Of a DNA stretch of 10,989 nt, positions 1 through 6,966 are shown piece after piece. Where the stretch lies: the NCBI GenBank assembly GCA_034440115.1, contig JAWXBM010000142.1:1-10989 (forward strand), written 5' to 3'. The stretch's first letter is position 1. Each line of letters starts with the position of its first letter. This stretch comes from JAWXBM01 sp034440115. GTDB lineage: Bacteria > Pseudomonadota > Gammaproteobacteria > Xanthomonadales > SZUA-36. The notes below the pieces were generated by a model, which ran no database searches, was not told where the DNA came from, and saw only the letters and a list, made by a program, of their open reading frames with translations. The position numbers and the translations under genes are program-made.

Positions 1-1
1 C

Positions 2-91
2 CTCGGCTTCAAATGCCCTGCCGAATTGTTTGCTGCAGACGCTTTTGACTTCAGGCATCATCACGCTTCACTTTTTGCACTTGGTCATTGA
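2..91 (+). CDS. C-terminal end of an IS30-like transposase (partial, cut by window edge)
   Basis: An open frame runs in from the left edge and stops at TGA 89-91. The visible 29 residues begin LGFKCPAELF and end in a short tail. A [K/R]CLG(F/W)K(T/C)PAE(V/L)F block shortly before the stop is how I remember the C-terminus of IS30-family DDE transposases. The catalytic residues would lie outside the window. If this is right, the right end of the insertion sequence should lie within the roughly 20 bases between the stop and the repeat cluster at 115. I see no inverted repeat I can assign without the left end. A competing minus-strand start at 61 was considered and is less convincing. Confidence 0.5.
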   Translation, partial: LGFKCPAELFAADAFDFRHHHASLFALGH

Positions 92-114
92 AACCGCCGG
101 GTCAAAGAATAATG

Positions 115-206
115 AATAATTGGGGTCAGAGTAAAAACTCTTCAATTTCTGAACTTATTTGAAACCCAATGACGCTCAGAGTTTTTACTCTCTGACCCCA
201 ATTATT
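115..206. repeat. Long imperfect inverted repeat (GGGGTCAGAG hairpin)
   Basis: The left arm 115-141 contains AATAATTGGGGTCAGAG followed by TAAAAACTCT. The right arm 178-206 is its exact reverse complement except for two extra bases (188-189). The 27 pairable positions therefore form a hairpin with a 2-nt bulge and a loop of 36 nt (142-177). From memory, GGGGTCAGAGTAAA-type sequences recur beside REP-associated tyrosine (Y1/RAYT) transposases in gammaproteobacteria. No such transposase is visible here, so this looks like a non-autonomous REP-like element. It could also act as a transcription barrier between the insertion sequence and the operon, but there is no terminator-like T-run after the stem. 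Confidence 0.7.
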
Positions 207-210
207 TCAG

Positions 211-245
211 ATTTTACTCTGGCACTTTACTCTGACCCCATAATT
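211..245 (-). repeat. Two further GGGGTCAGAGTAAA repeat copies
   Basis: Reading on the minus strand, 226-240 is an exact TGGGGTCAGAGTAAA copy, and 211-222 is a truncated copy keeping only the CCAGAGTAAAAT side. With the two hairpin arms this gives four copies in about 130 bases: one forward and three reverse. Such density suggests repeated insertion or local duplication of a REP-like element. Confidence 0.6.
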
Positions 246-269
246 CACATGGTGGGTGCGGCGTAAGCT

Positions 270-298
270 TTCAGTTCGGTGGATATATATTTTATACT
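270..298 (+). promoter_or_regulatory. Candidate promoter of the first operon
   Basis: The -10 candidate is TATACT at 293-298 (5 of 6 to consensus). It lies 17 bases after a weak -35 candidate TTCAGT at 270-275 (3 of 6). It is about 100 bases upstream of the IorA-like start and downstream of the repeat cluster. The AT-rich palindrome at 288-305 covers the -10, as expected of a repressor site. Confidence 0.4.
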
Positions 299-305
299 TA
301 AAATG
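288..305. promoter_or_regulatory. Candidate MarR operator upstream of the first operon
   Basis: TATTTTATACTTAAAATG contains perfect 6-bp arms (ATTTTA at 289-294, TAAAAT at 299-304) and lies across the -10. It matches the palindrome at 7958-7975 in 14 of 18 positions, including the TATTTT and TAAAAT blocks at the same spacing. MarR dimers typically bind AT-rich palindromes of about this length. Assignment to the local MarR protein is inference. Confidence 0.5.
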
Positions 306-398
306 TTATGGTGAATAAATACCGGTGCGGCTACTCGAACAAGTTAGACCAAACCGGTGTTCGAGCAAGCTGAGCAGGCGAACAGGGACTGGAAGAAA

Positions 399-2531
399 AT
401 GGCAGAACGTTCATTCAAGAAAGAAGTAGAGCAACTCCGCATCGGTGAGGGTGAAGTCTTCAATGGTGAAGGCATTCTCGCGGTCACCAAAGCACTGTTG
501 CAGTCGGGTGTGGCTTATGTGGGTGGTTACCAGGGCGCGCCCATTTCTCACCTGATGGACGTGTTGACAGACGCCCGCGATGTGCTGGATGAGCTGGGCG
601 TGCATTTCGAAACCAGTGCCAGTGAAGCGGCGGCTGCCGCCATGGGAGCAGCTTCGGTTAACTACCCTTTGCGTGGAGCCGTCACCTGGAAATCCACGGT
701 TGGCACCAATGTGGCCAGTGACGCTTTGGCCAATCTCTCTTCGGGGGGGGTCAAAGGCGGCTTGGTGGTTATCGTCGGCGAAGATTACGGCGAGGGCTCC
801 AGCATCATGCAGGAACGTACCCACGCCTTCGCCATGAAAAGCCAGATGTGGATGATTGATCCACCGCCGCATGTGGCCAGCATTGTCGAGGCGGTTGAGC
901 ATGCTTTTGAGCTTTCCGAGGCCAGTAACACGCCGGTATTCCTGCAGTTGCGCATACGTTCCTGCCATGTTTCTGGCAGTTTCATTGCGAGCGACAACCG
1001 GAAACCGCCGCTGTCTTTGCGCGAAGCAGCGGAAAACCCAAATCGCGACACCAGTCGTATCGTACTGCCGCCGGCTTCCTTTCTGCATGAGCAGGAAAAG
1101 GTCAATCAGCGCTGGCCGGCTGCGGTTGAATACATTCAAAAGCACGGTTTGAACAAGGTGTTTTCAGGGGAGTCCCAAGAACTGGGAATCATCGTTCAAG
1201 GCGGGCTGTACAACACCCTGATCCGCACCATGGAACGTCTGGGTCTGGCGGACGCTTTCGGTAAAACCCGCTTGCCGATTTACCAGCTCAATGTGCCCTA
1301 TCCCTTGATTGACGAGGAGATTGAATCGTTCTGTGCCGGAAAACAAGCCGTATTGCTGGTAGAGGAGGGACAGCCCAATTACCTCGAACAGAACATCAAT
1401 TCCATACTCCGGCAACACGACACCACCACCAAGCTTATTGGCAAAGGTACGTTTCCCAAAGCCGGTGAATACACCAGTGAAGTGATGCGCAAAGGCCTGA
1501 TCAGCTTTGTATCGCGTTTCGAGCCTGGCTGGCAGGCGCCACAGGATCCGTTGCATTCCATCTCGGCACTGGTGGCCGGTATAGCCGATCATGTACCACC
1601 ACGGCCGCCTGGTTTATGTATTGGCTGCCCGGAACGTCCGGTGTTTACCGCCTTGAAACTGATGCAGAAGGAACTGGGTGATTTTCATATTAGCGCTGAT
1701 ATCGGCTGTCACCTGTTCAGCATTCTACCGCCCTTCAATATGGGCAATACCACCATGGGCTACGGGCTGGGTACAGCGGGTGCTTCAGCCTTTAATACCC
1801 CCAGCAGCAAGCCGCCCATTTCCATCATGGGCGATGGCGGTTTTTGGCATAACGGCCTGACCAGCGGTATCGGTAATGCCGTGTTCAACAAGAACGATGG
1901 TCTCACCATTGTGATCGACAATAATTATGCAGCAGCCACCGGTGGCCAGGATTTGTTGTCCGGCAAGAACGAGGTGCGTAATCGCAGTACCCAGCACCCC
2001 ATCGAAAAGGCGGTTCGCGGTATCGGGGTGGATTGGGCCCGGACGGTTAAGACCTATGACATCGGCAAGATGCGCTCGACCCTGAAGGAAGCGCTTTCCA
2101 ACAAGGAGAAAGGTCCTAAAGTACTGGTGGCACAGTCAGAATGTATGCTCAATCGCGAACGGCGCGAAAAACCGCTGGTGCGTAAGGATATTGCCGCTGG
2201 AAAGCGCGTGATTCAGGAACGCTTCGGTGTGGATGAACAAACCTGTACCGGCGATCACGCCTGTATTCGTTTGAGCGGTTGCCCGTCACTGACCATCAAG
2301 CCCAATCCCGATCCCTTGAAATCCAAGCCCATCGCTTTTGTGGATAACAGTTGTGTGGGTTGTGGCAACTGCGGTGAGGTAGCTCATGAAGCGGTACTGT
2401 GCCCATCGTTCTACAAAGGACAGATTGTGTTCAATCCAAGCGGGTGGGACCGCATGCTTTGGTCGGTTCGCAGTCGAGTGATTGGCTGGCTGCAGGCGGG
2501 AACGGAACGCCGCCGTTTGAAGATGGCCTGA
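399..2531 (+). CDS. Indolepyruvate:ferredoxin oxidoreductase alpha-like subunit (IorA-like)
   Basis: This 710-residue protein is a TPP-dependent 2-oxoacid:ferredoxin oxidoreductase subunit. This family converts a 2-oxoacid plus CoA to acyl-CoA, CO2 and reduced ferredoxin in the cytoplasm. The N-terminal third is the pyrimidine-binding domain (GYQGAPISHLMDVL near residue 50). CIGCP at 407-411 precedes the TPP-binding domain, with GDG at 478-480 and NN at 508-509. A C-terminal ferredoxin-like region has C616, C622, C628-P and C652, C655, C658, C668-P. In the first cluster motif the usual second cysteine is D619. I chose ATG 399 (MAERSFKKEV) because an upstream GTG at 357 has no ribosome site and, as I recall, homologues begin at MAERSF. 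The IorB-like gene follows 43 bases later. The true substrate is unknown; indolepyruvate is only the family name. Confidence 0.88.
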   Translation: MAERSFKKEVEQLRIGEGEVFNGEGILAVTKALLQSGVAYVGGYQGAPISHLMDVLTDARDVLDELGVHFETSASEAAAAAMGAASVNYPLRGAVTWKSTVGTNVASDALANLSSGGVKGGLVVIVGEDYGEGSSIMQERTHAFAMKSQMWMIDPPPHVASIVEAVEHAFELSEASNTPVFLQLRIRSCHVSGSFIASDNRKPPLSLREAAENPNRDTSRIVLPPASFLHEQEKVNQRWPAAVEYIQKHGLNKVFSGESQELGIIVQGGLYNTLIRTMERLGLADAFGKTRLPIYQLNVPYPLIDEEIESFCAGKQAVLLVEEGQPNYLEQNINSILRQHDTTTKLIGKGTFPKAGEYTSEVMRKGLISFVSRFEPGWQAPQDPLHSISALVAGIADHVPPRPPGLCIGCPERPVFTALKLMQKELGDFHISADIGCHLFSILPPFNMGNTTMGYGLGTAGASAFNTPSSKPPISIMGDGGFWHNGLTSGIGNAVFNKNDGLTIVIDNNYAAATGGQDLLSGKNEVRNRSTQHPIEKAVRGIGVDWARTVKTYDIGKMRSTLKEALSNKEKGPKVLVAQSECMLNRERREKPLVRKDIAAGKRVIQERFGVDEQTCTGDHACIRLSGCPSLTIKPNPDPLKSKPIAFVDNSCVGCGNCGEVAHEAVLCPSFYKGQIVFNPSGWDRMLWSVRSRVIGWLQAGTERRRLKMA

Positions 2532-2574
2532 GCCAGGAAATTCACTTTGCTAAAGCTGCTTTGGAAAATGTGCT

Positions 2575-4125
2575 TTGGAACATAAATTCGAACGTCCGCT
2601 GACCGTGGCTATCATGGCCCTGGGTGGCCAGGGTGGTGGTGTATTGACCAAGTGGCTGGTCGATATCGCCCAGTCGAATGGCTATCTGGCGCAATCTACC
2701 TACGTGGCGGGTGTGGCACAGCGCACCGGTGCTACGGTGTACTGTGTTGAATTGTTTCCTGAAAAGCAAATGCGCGAGAGCGGCCGCGAACCGGTATTCA
2801 CCACCTACCCGGTGCCAGGCGATGTGGATCTGGTGGTGGCGGGCGAGTTCGCCGAAACCGGGCGGGCCATACAGAAAGGTTTTGTAACTCCCAATATAAC
2901 GACTCTGATTGCCAGCACGCACCGGGTCTATACCATCACTGAAAAGTCTGCCATGGGTGATGGCATTATTGACCAGGCACCGGTGGTGGAAGTAGCCAGC
3001 AAGGTGGCTAGAAAGTTTATTGCTTTCGATATGGAAGAATGTGCTGAGCAAACGGGCAGCATCATCAGTTCGGTGATGCTGGGCGCGATTGCCGCCAGCG
3101 GAGCCTTGCCCTTTGCACGGGAAGCATTTGAGAACACCATTCGTGCCGGCGCAAAAGCAGTCGCAGCCAATCTGGCAGGTTTTCAAGCCGGTTTTGAGCA
3201 GGGCAGTCAGACGGTAGCTGCATTAGGGGCCGCTCCCGCCAGAACAAGAAAGGTCCTGTCAATGCCTGAGGCCGAGGGGCCTAATGGCAAGGCATTGCTG
3301 GAGCGTATCCGCAGAGAGTTGCCGCCCAGTCTGCAGGCCATTGCTGCGCATGGTGCATTGCGGGCACTGGATTACCAGGATGTCGCTTACGCAGGCTTGT
3401 ATCTGGATCGCCTGCATCAGGTCATCCGCTACGAACAAAGCCTGGCAGCGAAAAAACAGGCAAGCACTGAGCCTGATGCAGTCAGCCACGAAGTGGCACG
3501 CGAGCTGGCCTTGCAGATGTGTTACGAAGACACCATTCGCGTGGCGGAGATCAAAACTTCCGGGCAACGCATGCGGGGCGTGCGCAGCCATTTGAATGTT
3601 ACTCAGCAACAACCTGCGCATGTGGTCGAGTACTTCCATCCCCGTTTTGAAGAGTTGTGCGATACCCTGCCACGCAGCCTGGGCAAGCGCATGTTGCAAT
3701 CCAACAGCGCACGCCGTTGGATGCAGCCCTTTTTGGGTAAGGGTCGCAATATCACAACAACGAATGTGATTGGCTATGCGCAATTGACGCTGCTGGCAAA
3801 ACTCAAACGCTGGCGCCGCGGTACCTACCGTTTTACCACCCAAACCCGCTTGATTGAGGATTGGTTAGCACACGTGCAGGCTGCGGCAGATACAGATTAT
3901 TCATTGGCGATTGCGCAGTGCATTGGTATGGTCAAGGGTTATGGCGACACCTATGAGCGCGGCTTGCATCGTTATCAGCAAATCCTTTCGGCAGTGGAAG
4001 AATTGCCACCACAGCGAGCAGCAGCGCTGACCCGCCAACTCAATCAGGCGGCTCAGGCCGATGAGGAAGGCAAAGTGTTCGCTGAGGCGTTGAACAAAGC
4101 GAGGTTGGAGAATCATGCCGGGTAG
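2575..4125 (+). CDS. Indolepyruvate:ferredoxin oxidoreductase beta-like subunit (IorB-like, with long C-terminal extension)
   Basis: This 516-residue protein is the partner of the preceding alpha-like subunit. Residues about 10-200 form the gamma-type domain of 2-oxoacid:ferredoxin oxidoreductases (MALGGQGGGVLTKW at 14-27, then AQRTGATVY). The remaining 300 or so residues are a helical region that I associate with DUF6537 in proteobacterial IorB relatives; archaeal IorB is only about 200 residues and lacks it. The start is TTG 2575: an in-frame stop at 2551-2553 excludes anything longer, the first in-frame ATG is inside the glycine-rich motif, and GGA lies about 9 bases upstream. The 3' end overlaps the SDR gene by 11 bases, implying translational coupling. 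Confidence 0.85.
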   Translation: MEHKFERPLTVAIMALGGQGGGVLTKWLVDIAQSNGYLAQSTYVAGVAQRTGATVYCVELFPEKQMRESGREPVFTTYPVPGDVDLVVAGEFAETGRAIQKGFVTPNITTLIASTHRVYTITEKSAMGDGIIDQAPVVEVASKVARKFIAFDMEECAEQTGSIISSVMLGAIAASGALPFAREAFENTIRAGAKAVAANLAGFQAGFEQGSQTVAALGAAPARTRKVLSMPEAEGPNGKALLERIRRELPPSLQAIAAHGALRALDYQDVAYAGLYLDRLHQVIRYEQSLAAKKQASTEPDAVSHEVARELALQMCYEDTIRVAEIKTSGQRMRGVRSHLNVTQQQPAHVVEYFHPRFEELCDTLPRSLGKRMLQSNSARRWMQPFLGKGRNITTTNVIGYAQLTLLAKLKRWRRGTYRFTTQTRLIEDWLAHVQAAADTDYSLAIAQCIGMVKGYGDTYERGLHRYQQILSAVEELPPQRAAALTRQLNQAAQADEEGKVFAEALNKARLENHAG

Positions 4126-4879
4126 TCTGGAAGGGCAGCATGCCGTGGTTACCGGTGGCGGTAGTGGCATCGGTGCGGCCATTGCGGCAGTGCTGCAACA
4201 GCAAGGGGCCCGCGTGACCTTGCTCGGTCGCGGTGAGCAGCGTCTGGCAGCCACCGCCAACGAACTGGAAGCGCAATACGCGGTTGCCGATGTAACCGTT
4301 TCGACCGAGGTGCAGCAAGCGTTCAAGTCAGCGGCAGAACGGCAAGGCCCTGTCAGCATCCTGGTGAACAATGCGGGTGCTGCTGAGGCGCGTCCCTTCC
4401 ACAAGATGGACGAGGATTTTTGGCAATTCATGCTGAACGTCAATCTGAACGGTGTTTATCTCTGCACCCGAGCCGTGATCGAACCCATGCTGACTGCTCG
4501 TTACGGTCGCATCATCAATATCGCCAGCACGGCGGCGCAGCGCGGCTATGCTTACGTCAGTGCCTATAGTGCGGCAAAACATGGTGTGATCGGCCTGACC
4601 CGTTCATTGGCACTGGAGTATGCGCGTAAAGGCATTACTGTGAATGCGGTTTGCCCTGGCTATACCGATACCGACATCGTTGCCAATTCGGTAGAAAATA
4701 TTGTAAAGGCTACCGGGCGGAGCGCTGAAGAAGCACTGGCCGATCTGGTGAAGAGCAATCCCCAGGGTCGACTGATTGATCCCGCCGAGGTGGCGGATAC
4801 GGTGCTTTGGTTATGTCGTAAAGAAAGTTCATCCATTACCGGCCAGTCGATCTCCATCGCTGGCGGCGAAGTCATGTAA
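4115..4879 (+). CDS. Short-chain dehydrogenase/reductase (3-hydroxyacyl-CoA dehydrogenase-like)
   Basis: This 254-residue classical SDR uses NAD(P). Cofactor motif TGGGSGIG is at 13-20, NNAG at 85-88, catalytic Ser138, and YSAAK with Tyr151 and Lys155. The later VCPGYTDTDIV segment and the C-terminal ITGQSISIAGGEVM are typical of classical SDRs in the FabG/3-hydroxyacyl-CoA dehydrogenase group. ATG 4115 sits inside the end of the IorB-like gene and is preceded by GAGG and GGAG. In this cluster a role oxidising a 3-hydroxyacyl-CoA or reducing a ring ketone is likely. The motifs cannot decide direction or substrate. The enoyl-CoA hydratase-like gene follows after 18 bases. Confidence 0.9.
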   Translation: MPGSLEGQHAVVTGGGSGIGAAIAAVLQQQGARVTLLGRGEQRLAATANELEAQYAVADVTVSTEVQQAFKSAAERQGPVSILVNNAGAAEARPFHKMDEDFWQFMLNVNLNGVYLCTRAVIEPMLTARYGRIINIASTAAQRGYAYVSAYSAAKHGVIGLTRSLALEYARKGITVNAVCPGYTDTDIVANSVENIVKATGRSAEEALADLVKSNPQGRLIDPAEVADTVLWLCRKESSSITGQSISIAGGEVM

Positions 4880-4897
4880 GTAACAGGGTCCCCTACA

Positions 4898-5704
4898 ATG
4901 AGCAATAGCGAAAAACAACATTTCCTGATGGAAACCTCGGCAGCAGGCGTTGCCCGGATCACGCTTAACCGGCCGGAACGCAAAAATCCGCTGACTTTTG
5001 AATCCTATGCCGAGCTGCGCGATACCTTTCGTAATCTGGTCTATGACGAAAGCGTTAACGCCGTTGTTATAAGCGGTGCCGGGGGCAATTTCTGTTCGGG
5101 TGGCGATGTGCACGAAATCATCGGTCCTTTGACCAAGATGAATATGAAAGAGCTGTTGCGCTTCACGCGCATGACCGGTGATCTGATCAAGGCCATCCGT
5201 AATTGTCCGCAACCTGTGTTCAGCGCCATTGATGGCATTTGCGCGGGTGCTGGTGCCGCCATCGCCATGGCCAGCGATCTGCGCTATGCCACACCGCAAG
5301 CCAAGACGGCGTTTCTGTTCACGCGGGTCGGGCTGGCCGGTGCCGACATGGGTGCTTGCGCCATGTTGCCGCGTTTGATCGGGCAGGGACGGGCAGCGGA
5401 GTTGCTCTACACCGGCCGCTCCATGTCTGCCGATGAGGGTATGAGTTGGGGCTTCTACAATGGTTTGTTTGAGTCGGATGAATTGTTGGAAAAAGTTGTT
5501 GCGCAAGCCAACCGCTTGGCTGAAGGCCCCAATTTTGCGCATGGTTTTACCAAGAACCAACTCAATATGGAATGGGATATGTCGCTGGACACCGCCATCG
5601 AAGCCGAAGCCCAGGCGCAGGCGATTTGCATGCAAACGGCCGATTTTGAGCGCGCTTATCACGCCTTCGTGGCCAAGCAGAAGCCGGAGTTCCTGGGTGA
5701 TTAA
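4898..5704 (+). CDS. Enoyl-CoA hydratase/isomerase (crotonase) family protein lacking both canonical catalytic Glu
   Basis: This 268-residue crotonase-fold protein acts on a CoA thioester. The oxyanion-hole segment FCSGGDVHEI begins at residue 65, and GICAGAGAAIAMASD spans 113-127, so the CoA-binding fold is intact. By hand alignment to rat mitochondrial crotonase, Glu144 corresponds to Ala121 and Glu164 to Phe141. The VGLAGADMG segment has Asp150 close to where dienoyl-CoA isomerase keeps a catalytic Asp. The protein may therefore be an isomerase, ring hydrolase or other crotonase-type enzyme rather than a hydratase. AGGG lies 9 bases before ATG 4898. Its TAA is followed by an unusual tandem repeat before the acyl-CoA dehydrogenase gene. 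Confidence 0.88.
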   Translation: MSNSEKQHFLMETSAAGVARITLNRPERKNPLTFESYAELRDTFRNLVYDESVNAVVISGAGGNFCSGGDVHEIIGPLTKMNMKELLRFTRMTGDLIKAIRNCPQPVFSAIDGICAGAGAAIAMASDLRYATPQAKTAFLFTRVGLAGADMGACAMLPRLIGQGRAAELLYTGRSMSADEGMSWGFYNGLFESDELLEKVVAQANRLAEGPNFAHGFTKNQLNMEWDMSLDTAIEAEAQAQAICMQTADFERAYHAFVAKQKPEFLGD

Positions 5705-5708
5705 GGGA

Positions 5709-5780
5709 ATGCCTAAGGTGCTGCCTGAGGAGATGCCTGAGGAGATGCCTGAGGTGATGCCAAAGGTGATGCCTGAGCGG
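5709..5780 (+). repeat. 12-bp tandem repeat, six units
   Basis: Six units of a 12-base motif with consensus ATGCCTGAGGWG run from 5709 to 5780, with a degenerate seventh (CTGATTAAGGGG) to 5792. The units start ATGCC or CTGCC and differ mainly at bases 6-7 and 11-12. The period is divisible by three, so in one frame the array encodes tetrapeptides of the type (M/L)P(E/K)(E/V). Most units pair a GAGG Shine-Dalgarno-like core with a start codon. The array fills the gap between the enoyl-CoA hydratase-like and acyl-CoA dehydrogenase genes. Confidence 0.85.
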
Positions 5781-5813
5781 CTGATTAAGGGGATGAATAA
5801 TCATGGCCGATAG
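5709..5813 (+). CDS. Possible 34-residue repeat-encoded mini-ORF leading into the acyl-CoA dehydrogenase gene
   Basis: Starting at ATG 5709, four bases after the preceding stop codon, the tandem repeat reads MPKVLPEEMPEE and on through the array, ending NNHGR and TAG at 5811-5813. The stop lies 11 bases inside the acyl-CoA dehydrogenase gene, so translation through it could couple the two genes. The acidic, Pro-rich tetrapeptide repeat has no recognisable domain. The AAGGGA sequence abuts the ATG, so independent initiation looks poor and re-initiation after the upstream stop would be needed. It may be a by-product of the repeat. Confidence 0.3.
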   Translation: MPKVLPEEMPEEMPEVMPKVMPERLIKGMNNHGR

Positions 5814-6966
5814 CAGCTTTATCGATTGGCCCTTCTTTGCGGATTCGCATCGGCAACTGCGTAGCGATCTGACTGGCTGGGCTAACACGTATGCCTTTCG
5901 GCACGATGACGATACCGATGGTATCTGCCGTTCCTTGGTCAAGGATCTGGGTCAGGCTGGCTGGCTGAAATATTGTGTGCCCGCAGCCTGGGGTGGTGCA
6001 GCAGAAAAACTGGGCGTGCGCAGTATTGCTTTGTGTCGCGAATCACTGGCCTACCACAGTGGTCTGGCTGATTTCAGTTTCGCCATGCAGGGTCTGGGCA
6101 GTGGCCCGATTTCCTTGTTTGGAGCAGATAAACAATGCGGGGATTACCTGCCACGTGTGGCTCGTGGTGAAGCGATTGCGGCATTTGCCTTGTCAGAAGC
6201 CAAAGCCGGATCCGATGTGGCCGCCATGGAGACTTCTGCTGAGCGGGACGGCGCTGAATTCATTCTTAACGGCGAGAAAACCTGGATTTCCAACGGCGGC
6301 ATCGCTGATTTTTATTGTGTCTTTGCGCGCACCGGTGAAGCGCCCGGTGCACGCGGTTTAAGCGCCTTTATCGTCGATGCCGATACGCCAGGGTTTTCTA
6401 TCGTGAACCGCATCGACACCATCGCGCCGCATCCATTGGCTACCTTGAGATTCGACCACTGCCGTATTTCCGCGAGCAAGCAGATCGGTGCAGGCGGTGA
6501 GGGTTTTAAAATTGCCATGGCCACGCTGGATGTGTTCCGCACCTCGGTGGCCGCAGCAGCCCTGGGCTTTGCCCGGCGCGCGCTGGATGAAGCGGTGCAA
6601 CACACCAGCACAAGGCAATTGTTCGGTGCCCCGCTCAGCAACCTGCAAATGACCGAGGCCAGCATTGCCGAAATGGCCATGGGTATTGATGCCAGTGCTC
6701 TGCTGGTTTACCGCTCGGCCTGGGCCAAAGATTGCTACCAGCAACGGGTCACTCGAGAAGCGGCGATGGCCAAATTGTTTGCCACCGAGACAGCCCAGAA
6801 AGTCATTGACCAGGCGGTACAGTTATTTGGTGGCAGCGGGGTCGTCAGTGGCCATATTGCTGAGACCCTGTACCGGGAAATTCGCGCACTGCGGATTTAT
6901 GAGGGTGCCAGTGAGGTGCAGAAAGTGATCATTGCCCGACAGACTTACAAGGATTGCCAAGCGTGA
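5803..6966 (+). CDS. Acyl-CoA dehydrogenase
   Basis: This 387-residue FAD enzyme of the acyl-CoA dehydrogenase family would desaturate an acyl- or alicyclic-CoA at C2-C3. The middle domain shows FALSEAKAGSDVAAM followed by GEKTWISNGG. The C-terminal helical domain contains RQLFGAPLSNLQ and LFGGSGVV, and the signature RIYEGASEVQ supplies the expected catalytic base Glu367. Length is normal for the family. ATG 5803 is preceded by AAGGGG at 5787-5792 with a 10-base spacing. The gene overlaps a mini-ORF at its 5' end and the RidA-like gene by 4 bases (GTGA) at its 3' end. In context it probably acts after ring dearomatisation, though the exact substrate cannot be read from sequence. Confidence 0.92.
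   Translation: MADSSFIDWPFFADSHRQLRSDLTGWANTYAFRHDDDTDGICRSLVKDLGQAGWLKYCVPAAWGGAAEKLGVRSIALCRESLAYHSGLADFSFAMQGLGSGPISLFGADKQCGDYLPRVARGEAIAAFALSEAKAGSDVAAMETSAERDGAEFILNGEKTWISNGGIADFYCVFARTGEAPGARGLSAFIVDADTPGFSIVNRIDTIAPHPLATLRFDHCRISASKQIGAGGEGFKIAMATLDVFRTSVAAAALGFARRALDEAVQHTSTRQLFGAPLSNLQMTEASIAEMAMGIDASALLVYRSAWAKDCYQQRVTREAAMAKLFATETAQKVIDQAVQLFGGSGVVSGHIAETLYREIRALRIYEGASEVQKVIIARQTYKDCQA

Noticed and set aside
1..61. Possible minus-strand gene start at 61 (MMPEVKSVCS...) running off the left edge
   Set aside because: The ribosome site is weak, and the plus-strand frame over the same bases reads as an IS30-like transposase C-terminus with a stop at 89-91.
357..398. GTG 357 as the start of the IorA-like gene
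   Set aside because: No Shine-Dalgarno sequence precedes it, and the extra 14 residues are not expected from the family; ATG 399 fits better.
411..1145. Long minus-strand open frame opposite the IorA-like gene
   Set aside because: It is a shadow of a well-supported plus-strand gene and its product has no recognisable motifs.
4829..5662. Long minus-strand open frame opposite the enoyl-CoA hydratase-like gene
   Set aside because: The plus-strand frame has a clear crotonase fold; the antisense product is His/Arg-rich shadow sequence without domains.
5709..5780. CRISPR-like array
   Set aside because: The 12-bp units are contiguous with no spacers; this is a simple tandem repeat.
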